Shown one piece after another: positions 1-6,126 of a stretch of 8,621 nt of DNA (position 1 is its first letter; each line of letters begins with the position of its first letter). The notes below the pieces were generated by a model. It was not told the DNA's origin. It made no database searches and worked only from the letters and a program-made list of their open reading frames with translations. This stretch comes from an uncultured Gemmatimonadales bacterium (GTDB lineage: Bacteria > Gemmatimonadota > Gemmatimonadetes > Longimicrobiales > Gaopeijiaceae): contig CALJKZ010000477.1 of NCBI GenBank assembly GCA_937983085.1, forward strand, positions 1-8,621, in the 5' to 3' direction. Position numbers and translations under genes: made by a program.

Positions 1-252
1 ATCGAAATCGACACGCTCAAGATCGATCCCAGGGTGGAGAAGCGTCAGGTGGCCCGGATGGCGAAGATGCGCGAAGAACGCGACGACGCCCGCGTGGCCG
101 AGACGCTGGATGCCCTGCGCGAAGCGTGCAGGACCGACGACAACGTCGTGCCGCGCATCCTCGACTGCGCCCGGGCCTACTGCACGCTCTACGAGATCCG
201 GGCCGCCATGGAGGACGTCTTCGGCGCCTACAAAGAGCCAGTCTTCTTCTAA
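1..252 (+). CDS. B12-dependent acyl-CoA mutase catalytic (large) subunit, C-terminal end only (partial)
   Basis: The 83 residues before the TAA stop read as the last helices of the substrate-binding barrel subunit of a methylmalonyl-CoA mutase-type enzyme. The visible segment has the pattern IDPRVEKRQVAR, then an Arg/Glu-rich helix, then NVVPRILDCARAYCTLYEIR and a final MEDVFGAY block, as is usual at the end of the family's large subunit. The family rearranges the carbon skeleton of acyl-CoA esters using adenosylcobalamin. The protein stops before any cobalamin domain, and a separate B12-binding protein is encoded 118 bases downstream, so this is the split, two-subunit architecture. The active-site residues that separate methylmalonyl-, isobutyryl-, 2-hydroxyisobutyryl- and ethylmalonyl-CoA mutases lie upstream of the window, so substrate specificity cannot be assigned. 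The start is missing because of the window edge. Confidence 0.88.
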   Translation: MEIDTLKIDPRVEKRQVARMAKMREERDDARVAETLDALREACRTDDNVVPRILDCARAYCTLYEIRAAMEDVFGAYKEPVFF

Positions 253-370
253 GGGCGTAACTCCAGGCCAAGGCGGCCGAGGCCGCTGAGGCCATGGGTA
301 CCGCGGACCGACAGAGAACCGCGAGGCCCCGCGGCCCCGCGAACAACGACAACCGAGCGACCAGACATAC
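253..370 (+). other. Intergenic spacer between mutase subunits with two GC hairpins
   Basis: This 118-base gap is the only sizeable spacer inside the operon. It can form a short hairpin at 273-286 (stem GCGGC/GCCGC, loop CGAG). A stronger one lies at 320-341: two 9-base arms, CGCGAGGCC and GGCCCCGCG, with one A-C mismatch and a 4-base loop. Neither is followed by a T run, so they do not look like intrinsic terminators. They could be structural or processing elements in the mRNA, or simply chance in GC-rich DNA. No Shine-Dalgarno-like sequence is evident before the ATG at 371. I see no promoter. Confidence 0.4.
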
Positions 371-784
371 ATGTCCGACGAACGGAAAATCCGAATCCTC
401 GTGGCCAAGCCCGGCCTCGACGGCCACGACCGGGGAGCGAAGGTCATCGCCAGCGCCTTCCGCGACGCCGGCTTCGAGGTCATCTACACGGGCCTCCACC
501 AGACGCCCGAGATGATCGTCAACGCCGCCGTCCAGGAAGACGTGGACGTGGTCGCCATGTCCGTGCTGTCGGGAGCGCACATGACGCTCTTTCCCCGGGT
601 GAAGGAGCTTCTCGATGAGGCGGGCGCCGATCACGTTCTGCTGACGGGGGGCGGCATCATCCCCGAGGACGACGTAGCGGCCCTGGAAGAGCAGGGCATC
701 GGGCGCCTCTTCGGGCCCGGCACGCCGACCACGGCGGCCATTGAGTACGTCAGGGAGTGGTTCGCGGCCCAGAACACCGCGTGA
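371..784 (+). CDS. Cobalamin-binding (small) subunit of B12-dependent acyl-CoA mutase
   Basis: A 137-residue protein that is a complete stand-alone B12-binding domain of the methylmalonyl-CoA mutase C-terminal type. The base-off/His-on signature is intact with the standard spacing: DGHDRG at residues 17-22 with His19 as the expected lower cobalt ligand, SVL at 64-66, and GGG at 93-95, followed by FGPGT at 114-118 near the nucleotide-tail pocket. The length matches other stand-alone small subunits (about 130-160 residues). It should pair with the large subunit whose end lies just upstream to form an adenosylcobalamin-dependent mutase in the cytoplasm. The ATG lacks a clear ribosome binding site. 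Its stop overlaps the GTG of the next gene as GTGA. The fold and cofactor are certain; the exact mutase reaction is not. Confidence 0.93.
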   Translation: MSDERKIRILVAKPGLDGHDRGAKVIASAFRDAGFEVIYTGLHQTPEMIVNAAVQEDVDVVAMSVLSGAHMTLFPRVKELLDEAGADHVLLTGGGIIPEDDVAALEEQGIGRLFGPGTPTTAAIEYVREWFAAQNTA

Positions 785-2448
785 GCGCGACTGCCACCTC
801 GGGCCGACTGGGCGAGCTGTCGGCCGAGCTCCAGGAGCTCAGGGAGGAACTCCGCCAGGGCGGAGGCGAGCGCCGCATCCAACGTCAGCACGACCAGGGC
901 AAGCTCACCGCCCGGGAGCGCATCGACCTCCTCCTCGACGAGGGGGAGCCGTCGGTGGAGATCGGGATGCTGGTGGCCCACGACCAGTACGACGGTCAGG
1001 CTCCGGCGGCGGGCGTGGTCACCACCGTCGGCCGAGTCGAAGGCAGGGAGGTGGTGGTCGTCGCCAACGACGCCACGGTGAAGGCCGGCTCGTGGTGGCC
1101 CGAGACCATCACCAAGATCCTCCGGGCCCAGGAAGTGGCCATGCGGTGCCGCATCCCCATCGTGTATCTGGTGGACTCGGCGGGCGTGAACCTCCCCTAC
1201 CAGGGGGGCGTCTTCCCCGGTCAGTACGGCGCGGCCCGGATCTTCTACTACAACTCGGTCATGCGTCGCTATCTGCGAATCCCGCAGCTTTCGGCGTGCA
1301 TGGTGCCGTGCATCGCCGGTGGCGCGTACCTGCCGGCGCTCGCCGACGGGATCCTCATGGTGGAGGGCACGTCGTTCATGGGGCTCGGAGGGCCGAACCT
1401 GGTGAAGGGCGCCACCGGGCAGACCGTCGACGCCGAGGAGTTGGGCGGCGCGGCGGTGCACACCCAGGTGAGCGGTGTCGCCCACTACATGGTGCCCGAC
1501 GACGAGGCGTGCATCCAGCGGCTACGGCGGCTGGTGTCCGAGCTCCCCCGGGAGGGGGCAGGCTCCGGCAACCGCATGGCGACGCCGCCCAAGCGCCTGG
1601 CCTACGAGCTCTACGACCTCCTCCCCGAGGACCACCGCCAGCCGTACCAGATGAGGGACGTCCTCGAGTGCATCCTCGACGGCGAGGAGCTCGACGAGTT
1701 CCAGCCCGAGTACGCTCCGGAGATGATCTGCGGCACCGGCTTCCTCGACGGGATGCCCGTGGGCGTCATCGCCAACGCCCGGGGCATGTTTTCCGCCAAG
1801 GGCAAGCCGCCGCGCTTCGGGGGCATCGTCTATACCGAGAGCGCGCGGAAGGTGGCGTTCTTCATCGAGACCATGAACCGCCACCAGACGCCGCTGCTCT
1901 TCGTCCAGGACGTGTCCGGCTTCATGGTGGGCCCCGACGCGGAGCACTCGGGCATCATCCGGGCTGGGGCGGAGTTCGTCGAGGCCATGGCGACCGCCAC
2001 CGTGCCCAAGCTCGTCCTCACCCTCAACCACGCCTCCGGCGCCGGCTACTACGCCATGGCCGGACAGGGCTTCGATCCCGACTTCATACTGTCGCTGCCC
2101 ACCGGGCGGATGGGGGTCATGGAGGGCGCCAGCGCGGTCATGGCGCTCTTCGGGAGCCAGCTCGACAAGCTGAAGGCCGAGGGGAAGGTGCCCGACGAGG
2201 ACCTCACGACGAAGATGGACGAGGTCCGGGCCGAGTACGACCGACAGCTCGACGCCCGCTTCGCCGCCGCCCGCGGATTCGTAGACGAGGTGGTTCTGCC
2301 CGAGGAGGTCCGGCCGGCCCTCGGTCTCCTGCTGCGTGCCGCCATACATAACGACGGTCCGCACATCGGTGCCTTCCAGATCGGGGGATCGAGACCCATG
2401 GCCTTTTCGCCGGCGGCAGCGCCCGAGGGGGAGCTGGCCCATGACTGA
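781..2448 (+). CDS. Acyl-CoA carboxylase carboxyltransferase (beta) subunit, MCC/geranyl-CoA carboxylase-like
   Basis: A 555-residue carboxyltransferase of the crotonase superfamily, which moves CO2 from carboxybiotin onto an acyl-CoA. A short helical N-terminus (about 8-52) with the usual KLTARERIDLLLD element leads into the N half. That half has the oxyanion-type IAGGAY turn at 179-183 and the block GLGGPNLVKGATG (201-213) then LGGAAVHTQVSGVAHY (221-236). This block looks closer to methylcrotonyl-/geranyl-CoA carboxylase beta subunits than to propionyl-CoA carboxylase. The C half carries FVQDVSGFMVG (374-384) and the second oxyanion turn ASGAGYYAM (418-426). The GTG at 781 is chosen because it overlaps the preceding stop as GTGA and begins just before conserved sequence; a GTG at 757 is the alternative. 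No biotin carboxylase or biotin carrier gene is in the window, so the partner must be elsewhere. Substrate is inferred from motif style and neighbours only. Confidence 0.88.
   Translation: MSATATSGRLGELSAELQELREELRQGGGERRIQRQHDQGKLTARERIDLLLDEGEPSVEIGMLVAHDQYDGQAPAAGVVTTVGRVEGREVVVVANDATVKAGSWWPETITKILRAQEVAMRCRIPIVYLVDSAGVNLPYQGGVFPGQYGAARIFYYNSVMRRYLRIPQLSACMVPCIAGGAYLPALADGILMVEGTSFMGLGGPNLVKGATGQTVDAEELGGAAVHTQVSGVAHYMVPDDEACIQRLRRLVSELPREGAGSGNRMATPPKRLAYELYDLLPEDHRQPYQMRDVLECILDGEELDEFQPEYAPEMICGTGFLDGMPVGVIANARGMFSAKGKPPRFGGIVYTESARKVAFFIETMNRHQTPLLFVQDVSGFMVGPDAEHSGIIRAGAEFVEAMATATVPKLVLTLNHASGAGYYAMAGQGFDPDFILSLPTGRMGVMEGASAVMALFGSQLDKLKAEGKVPDEDLTTKMDEVRAEYDRQLDARFAAARGFVDEVVLPEEVRPALGLLLRAAIHNDGPHIGAFQIGGSRPMAFSPAAAPEGELAHD
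2425..2433 (+). promoter_or_regulatory. Ribosome binding site for the AtuA-family gene
   Basis: The purine run GAGGGGGAG ends 7 bases before the ATG at 2441. It supports that start over upstream in-frame codons, which lie inside the carboxyltransferase gene. Confidence 0.6.
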
Positions 2449-3820
2449 CGAGCGCGTGGTCCGCATCGCCAGCGGCCAGGGCTTCTGGGGCGACGACCTG
2501 GAGGCGCCCGTCCGTCAGGTGGAGGGCGGCCCCATCGACTACCTCATGCTCGACTACCTGGCGGAAGTCACGATGTCGATCATGCAGAAGCAGCGCGCCC
2601 GTGACCCCGAGGCCGGCTTCGCGCGGGACTTCGTGCCGCTGATGGAGCGGATCTTCCCGCGCTGCATCGACGACGGCGTCCGCGTGGTGACCAACGCCGG
2701 CGGCGTGAATCCCGAGGGGTGCGCCGAAGCGCTGGTGGAGGCCGGCCGTCGGGCCGGCGTCCAAGGCAAGGCGAAGGTGGGTCTCGTCACCGGCGACGAC
2801 CTCATGGACCGCCTCGAGGCGCTCATCGCCGACGGCCACGAGATGAAGCACATGGAGACCGGCGAGCCTCTGGCCACCATCGTCGACCAGGTGCAGAGCG
2901 CCAACGCCTACATCGGCGCGGCGCCCATCGTCGAGGCGCTGGGCAAGGGCGCCGACGTCATCGTCACCGGACGCAGCACCGACACGGCGCTTACGTACGG
3001 GCCCCTCATCCACGAGTTCGGATGGGCCACCGACGACCACGACCGCATCGCCGCGGGCGTCGTCGCCGGGCACATCAACGAGTGCGGCGCCCAGTGCACC
3101 GGCGGCAACTGCCTCATCGATTGGTGGGAGATCCCCGACATGGCCAACGTCGGCTTCCCCATCGTCGAGGTGTCGGCGGACGGTACCTTCGTCGTCACCA
3201 AGCACGGCGGTACGGGGGGGCGCGTAAGCCGCGCCACGGTGGCCGAGCAGATCGTCTACGAGATGGGCGATCCCACCGACTACATCACGCCCGACGTCGT
3301 CGCCGACTTCACCACCATCCACCTCAACGACCTCGGGGACGACCGGGTGCGGGTGCACGGCGTGAAGGGTGGTCCGCGCACCGACTTCCTCAAGGTGTCC
3401 ATCGCGTACTCGTCGGGGTGGAAGGCCACCGGGACGCTGACCTACGCCTGGCCCGATGCGGCCGCCAAGGCCCGGGCCGCCGACCGGATCCTCCGGGAGC
3501 GCCTGGACCGCCTCGGCCTCCACTTCGACGAGATCCGTACCGAGCTTGTGGGGTGGGATTCCACCCACGGCCCCCTCGTCGGCGAGCCGCCTGCCGACAT
3601 CCCCGAGGTCCAGCTTCGGGTGGGAGTTCGGGCCGAAGACAAAGCCGCGGTCGAGCGCTTTACCCGGGAGATCGCCCCCCTGGTCTTAACCGGCCCGCCT
3701 TCCGTCACCGGCTTCGCCGGCGGGCGGCCGCGTGTCCAAGAGATCATGGCGTACTGGCCTGCGCTGGTCCGGCGAGAGGTCGTGGAAGACCATCTCAGGG
3801 TGGAGGTGAGAGACGTATGA
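2441..3820 (+). CDS. AtuA-family (DUF1446) protein, N-terminal/main domain
   Basis: A 459-residue protein of the acyclic terpene utilisation AtuA family (DUF1446). Typical features are the opening VRIASGQGFWGDD (residues 7-19), the PIDYLMLDYLAEVTM segment (31-45), NAGGVNPEGC (85-94), DVIVTGRSTDTAL (172-184), GHINECGAQCTGGN (210-223, with Cys215, Cys219 and Cys224) and KHGGTGGRVS (254-263). AtuA is genetically tied to citronellol/geraniol degradation in Pseudomonas, but its chemical role is not established to my knowledge. In the Pseudomonas protein a C-terminal domain follows in the same chain; here it is a separate downstream gene. The ATG overlaps the carboxyltransferase stop by 8 bases (ATGACTGA) and has a good ribosome binding site. 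Position between a carboxyltransferase and an enoyl-CoA hydratase supports a role in branched acyl-CoA catabolism. Family is confident; catalytic activity is unknown. Confidence 0.88.
   Translation: MTDERVVRIASGQGFWGDDLEAPVRQVEGGPIDYLMLDYLAEVTMSIMQKQRARDPEAGFARDFVPLMERIFPRCIDDGVRVVTNAGGVNPEGCAEALVEAGRRAGVQGKAKVGLVTGDDLMDRLEALIADGHEMKHMETGEPLATIVDQVQSANAYIGAAPIVEALGKGADVIVTGRSTDTALTYGPLIHEFGWATDDHDRIAAGVVAGHINECGAQCTGGNCLIDWWEIPDMANVGFPIVEVSADGTFVVTKHGGTGGRVSRATVAEQIVYEMGDPTDYITPDVVADFTTIHLNDLGDDRVRVHGVKGGPRTDFLKVSIAYSSGWKATGTLTYAWPDAAAKARAADRILRERLDRLGLHFDEIRTELVGWDSTHGPLVGEPPADIPEVQLRVGVRAEDKAAVERFTREIAPLVLTGPPSVTGFAGGRPRVQEIMAYWPALVRREVVEDHLRVEVRDV
3802..3810 (+). promoter_or_regulatory. 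Strong ribosome binding site for the AtuA C-terminal-like gene
   Basis: GGAGGTGAG ends 6 bases before the ATG at 3817 and is the best Shine-Dalgarno match in the operon. It shows that the small protein is meant to be started independently and is not the product of a frameshift in a fused gene. Confidence 0.75.
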
Positions 3821-4197
3821 CGAAGGTCCAGCTCGTCCACCTGGCCCATGCCCGCTCCGGCGACAAGGGCGACACCGCCAACGTCGGGGTCATCGCCTAC
3901 GACGAGGCCCACTACGACCTCCTTCGCGAGCAGCTCACACCCGAGGCGGTGAAGGCCCACTTCGGTGCCATGGTGAAGGGTGAGGTGGAGCGCTTCGAGC
4001 TTCCCAACCTCGGGGCTCTCAACTTCCTCCTCCACGGCGCCCTCGGGGGCGGCGGCACCATGTCGCTCATGAACGACGCCCAGGGGAAGGTCTTTTCCAC
4101 CGGTCTCTTGAGGATGGAGATCGACGTGCCCGACGACGTCGCCGCATCGGTGAAAGGGAAGGGCCGTGTGCCCCAGGGGTGGAGTCCCGGGGCGTGA
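3817..4197 (+). CDS. AtuA C-terminal-domain-like small protein
   Basis: A 126-residue protein matching the C-terminal domain found at the end of full-length AtuA proteins. It opens with the hallmark HARSGDKGDTANVG (residues 11-24), has FELPNLGALNFLLHGALGGGGT at about 60-81, and ends with a hydrophilic tail. It overlaps the upstream AtuA gene as ATGA and is in a different frame (minus 1). The strong ribosome binding site and the overlap suggest that equal amounts of both chains are made and that they assemble into one functional AtuA unit. That assembly is inferred from the fused homologues. The last 18 bases overlap possible upstream starts of the next gene. The activity of this domain is unknown to me. 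Confidence 0.87.
   Translation: MTKVQLVHLAHARSGDKGDTANVGVIAYDEAHYDLLREQLTPEAVKAHFGAMVKGEVERFELPNLGALNFLLHGALGGGGTMSLMNDAQGKVFSTGLLRMEIDVPDDVAASVKGKGRVPQGWSPGA
4176..4184 (+). promoter_or_regulatory. Ribosome binding site deciding the enoyl-CoA hydratase start
   Basis: GGGGTGGAG, with its GGAG core at 4181-4184, lies 9 bases before the GTG at 4194 and covers the competing GTG at 4179. This favours initiation at 4194. Confidence 0.5.
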
Positions 4198-4964
4198 GCG
4201 AGGGGATTCTCCTCTACGACGTCGCCGGGGGGGTGGCGACCCTCACGCTCAATCGCCCCGAGAAGCGGAACGCCCTCAACGGCGCCCTCGTGGAGGCCCT
4301 GAAGGACGGCCTGCGCCGGGCGGCTGACGACGGGGACGTTCGCGTCGTGGCCATCCGTGGGGCAGGGAAGGACTTCTGCTCCGGCGCCGACCTCCCCGAG
4401 ATGGAGCGCCTCGCCACGCTTGGTCTCGAGGACAACGTCGAGGATGCCCGATCCCTCGGAGCCCTCTTCCAGCAGATGCGCGACCATCCCCAACCCGTGG
4501 TGGCGGCCGTGCATGGGCGCGCCCTCGCCGGTGGGTGCGGTCTGGCTTCGGCGTGCGACCTGGTCCTCGCTCGGGAGGACGCCGAATTCGGCTACCCCGA
4601 GGTCTACCTGGGCTTCGTTCCCGCGCTCGTCATGACCATCCTGCGGAGGAAGATCGGCGAGGGTGAGGCCTTCCACCTCGTGGCCCAGGGCGATCGCTTC
4701 GATGCACGGGAGGCCCACCGCCTCGGGCTCGTGACCACGCTGTTTCCGACGGACGACTTCGAGGACGGTGTCACCCAGTACCTCGGGCGACTCGCCAGCA
4801 AGCCCGCGTCGGCCGTGTCAATGACGAAGGCACTGCTGTACGAGCTCGACCGACTGGACTTCGAGGCCGGCCTCGAGCGCGCGGCGCAGGTGAACGCCGA
4901 GGCTCGCATGACCGAAGCGTGCCAGGAAGGTGTGCGGCGCTTCCTGGAGAAGTCGTCGGGGTGA
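4194..4964 (+). CDS. Enoyl-CoA hydratase/isomerase (crotonase) family protein, LiuC/AtuE-like
   Basis: A 256-residue crotonase-fold protein of normal family length, acting on enoyl-CoA thioesters. Landmarks are LTLNRPEKRNALNG (17-30), the first oxyanion/CoA loop GAGKDFCSGADL (56-67), the second oxyanion block ALAGGCGLASACDLVLA (110-126) and FGYPEVYLGFVPA (132-144). Rat mitochondrial hydratase uses two catalytic glutamates. Here the second is kept (Glu136), but the position of the first is Gly116. This Gly and the PA after the loop are, from memory, also seen in LiuC-type methylglutaconyl-/carboxygeranoyl-CoA hydratases, which would fit the AtuA and carboxyltransferase neighbours. The GTG at 4194 is chosen because it overlaps the preceding stop as GTGA; GTG at 4179 is the alternative. 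An isomerase or other crotonase activity is possible. Confidence 0.88.
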   Translation: MSEGILLYDVAGGVATLTLNRPEKRNALNGALVEALKDGLRRAADDGDVRVVAIRGAGKDFCSGADLPEMERLATLGLEDNVEDARSLGALFQQMRDHPQPVVAAVHGRALAGGCGLASACDLVLAREDAEFGYPEVYLGFVPALVMTILRRKIGEGEAFHLVAQGDRFDAREAHRLGLVTTLFPTDDFEDGVTQYLGRLASKPASAVSMTKALLYELDRLDFEAGLERAAQVNAEARMTEACQEGVRRFLEKSSG

Positions 4965-4983
4965 GCCACGCGCCGGGGGACTG

Positions 4984-5247
4984 ATGTTCGTGGATCGACG
5001 AAGGCGCGCGGGGCGGTACCTCGAGTGGAAGGTCGGACTCTTCTCTCTCGCCGCGGCATTGACGCTGATGGGCATGTACCTCGAGGTCCGGTGGATGACC
5101 GGGCTCGCCATCGTGGTGCTGGCGTCGGCCATGCTGATCCGCTTTCTACCCGGGGGCAGGGAGGTGGATGAGTGGGACGACGAGGATGAAGAAGACGACG
5201 AGGACGTCACCGCGCCGGGCTCGGAGGCCGATCCCGAGGCCAGCTGA
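4984..5247 (+). CDS. Small two-helix membrane protein with acidic tail, unknown function
   Basis: An 87-residue protein I do not recognise. A basic start (four Arg at residues 5-8) precedes a first hydrophobic helix (about 17-35) and a second (about 38-55). These are followed by a hydrophilic tail with an almost uninterrupted run of Asp and Glu at 62-74. By the positive-inside rule both ends should be cytoplasmic, with a tiny external turn. The ATG at 4984 is preceded by a GGGGGA run only 3 bases away, which is a rather short spacing. The gene follows the hydratase by 19 bases and may be transcribed with the operon, but nothing in its sequence links it to acyl-CoA chemistry. It ends 24 bases from the convergent cyclophilin gene. 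Hydrophobicity and start context support a real gene. Confidence 0.65.
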   Translation: MFVDRRRRAGRYLEWKVGLFSLAAALTLMGMYLEVRWMTGLAIVVLASAMLIRFLPGGREVDEWDDEDEEDDEDVTAPGSEADPEAS

Positions 5248-5271
5248 GGCCGGACGCAGTCGGGGCGCAGG

Positions 5272-5907
5272 TCAGCGGACCACGCGCTCCATGGACAGGA
5301 TGGCGATGGGAGGGTCGAGGCGCTGGCCGTTCGCCGGCGCCTCGTGGATCCGCCGCACGACGTCCAGGCCCCGGACGACCCGGCCGAACGCCGCGAAGCC
5401 CTGGCCGTCCGGATTGCGGGTGCCCCCGAAGTCCAACGACGGCTGCGGTCCGACACAGATGAAGAAGTCGGACGTGGCCGTGTCTGGACCGCCCCGGGCC
5501 ATGGAGATGGCGCCGTCCTCGTGGCGCAGGCCGGTCTCGGAGGTGCGTTCCAAGGGGATGCGGCCGAACCCCTCGAGCCCCCGCGCCCGGCTCCCCTGGA
5601 CCACGTCGATGGTCACGGCATCGTCCGGCTGATTGTCGTCCCTCACGGTCCTATGGAAACGGCCGCCCGCGTAGGCGCCCGAGTCCACGTAGCGGAGGAA
5701 GTTCGCGGCGGTGACCGGCGCGCGGACCGTGTCCACCAGGACCTCGAAGACGCCGGCTTCGGTGTGGACGGCGACACGGACCCCGGGTGGGGTGTCCTGG
5801 GCGCCGGCCGGTACTGAGACGAAAGCCAGAGCGCCGAGCATGAGGCGCCCGAGCCACCGGTTCCGGCGGCGCTGCGTCGGGCCGAGCCCTATTGCGACTC
5901 GCTTCAT
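5272..5907 (-). CDS. Exported cyclophilin-type peptidylprolyl cis-trans isomerase
   Basis: A 211-residue protein. A basic N-terminus and a hydrophobic stretch (about 19-33) end in PAGAQ, a good signal-peptidase I site after Ala36, so the mature protein should be periplasmic. An Arg cluster at 13-15 leaves Tat export possible, but Sec is more likely. The cyclophilin fold is shown by VTAANFLRYVDSGAY (65-79), FHR at 84-86 (Arg86 being the catalytic Arg equivalent), Gln104 in VVQG, FFICVG at 148-153 and FAAFGRVVRGLDVV at 171-184. Compared with cyclophilin A, the stretch between the catalytic Arg and Gln is longer, and the Trp of the cyclosporin pocket is replaced in the PSLDFGG region. It is expected to speed proline isomerisation in exported proteins. 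The minus-strand ATG has an AGGGAG site 8 bases upstream. The open frame continues upstream to 7917, but that part lies antisense to another gene. Confidence 0.9.
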   Translation of the reverse strand: MKRVAIGLGPTQRRRNRWLGRLMLGALAFVSVPAGAQDTPPGVRVAVHTEAGVFEVLVDTVRAPVTAANFLRYVDSGAYAGGRFHRTVRDDNQPDDAVTIDVVQGSRARGLEGFGRIPLERTSETGLRHEDGAISMARGGPDTATSDFFICVGPQPSLDFGGTRNPDGQGFAAFGRVVRGLDVVRRIHEAPANGQRLDPPIAILSMERVVR

Positions 5908-5915
5908 CCGATCGT

Positions 5916-5922
5916 CTCCCTT
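5916..5922 (-). promoter_or_regulatory. Ribosome binding site of the cyclophilin gene
   Basis: On the minus strand AAGGGAG stands 8 bases before the ATG ending at 5907. Together with the signal peptide that follows, it fixes the start inside a much longer open frame. Confidence 0.65.
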
Positions 5923-6112
5923 CCCCAGCCTTGCAGTGCGGATGCCGGCGGCGTGACCGTGGTTCGATGAGGAGCCGGCGTGCCCCGTAGCAAGGAAGTG
6001 TCCCGATTCCCGACCCGAACGTCCAGGTCTGCGTTTGACGGCATCGTTTCGGCGGCGCAAGCTGTGGAGACGCCGAAGCGGTTTCCGGCATAGGTGTCCA
6101 ATCCCCCCAGAC

Positions 6113-6118
6113 GAAGGA
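6113..6118 (+). promoter_or_regulatory. Ribosome binding site of the lipoprotein gene
   Basis: GAAGGA is 8 bases before the ATG at 6127, which places the start directly before the lipoprotein signal. An in-frame GTG at 6094 has no such site. Confidence 0.6.
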
Positions 6119-6126
6119 CTCCATCC

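Larger units (their letters stand above)
5908..6126. promoter_or_regulatory. Divergent intergenic region between cyclophilin and lipoprotein genes
   Basis: These 219 bases separate two genes read outward and should contain both promoters. The only tentative element on the plus strand is TTGACG at 6035-6040, which resembles a -35 box, but no convincing -10 hexamer lies 16-18 bases after it. Nothing convincing is seen on the minus strand. I see no operator, riboswitch or small open frame that I would defend here. Confidence 0.35.

Noticed and set aside
320..341. Intrinsic terminator ending the mutase large-subunit transcript
   Set aside because: The hairpin has no following T run, and the small subunit downstream is expected to be co-transcribed.
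741..2351. A 536-codon plus-strand open frame in another phase of the carboxyltransferase gene
   Set aside because: Its translation is dominated by Arg, Gly, Pro and His, typical of a shifted reading of a high-GC gene.
2204..3568. A 454-codon minus-strand open frame opposite the AtuA-family gene
   Set aside because: It is rich in Asp, Gly, Val and Arg with no recognisable motif, and the plus strand encodes a clear family member.
3811..3820. A frameshift breaking a fused AtuA gene
   Set aside because: The ATGA overlap plus the GGAGGTGAG site 6 bases before the ATG are best explained by two genuine genes, and other junctions in the operon have the same style.
2719..4197. A 492-codon extended frame for the AtuA C-terminal-like gene
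   Set aside because: Conserved sequence begins only at the ATG at 3817, which has a strong ribosome binding site. The upstream part is an Arg-rich shadow of the AtuA gene.
5248..5271. A bidirectional terminator between the convergent genes
   Set aside because: The 24-base gap shows no clear inverted repeat and no T run.
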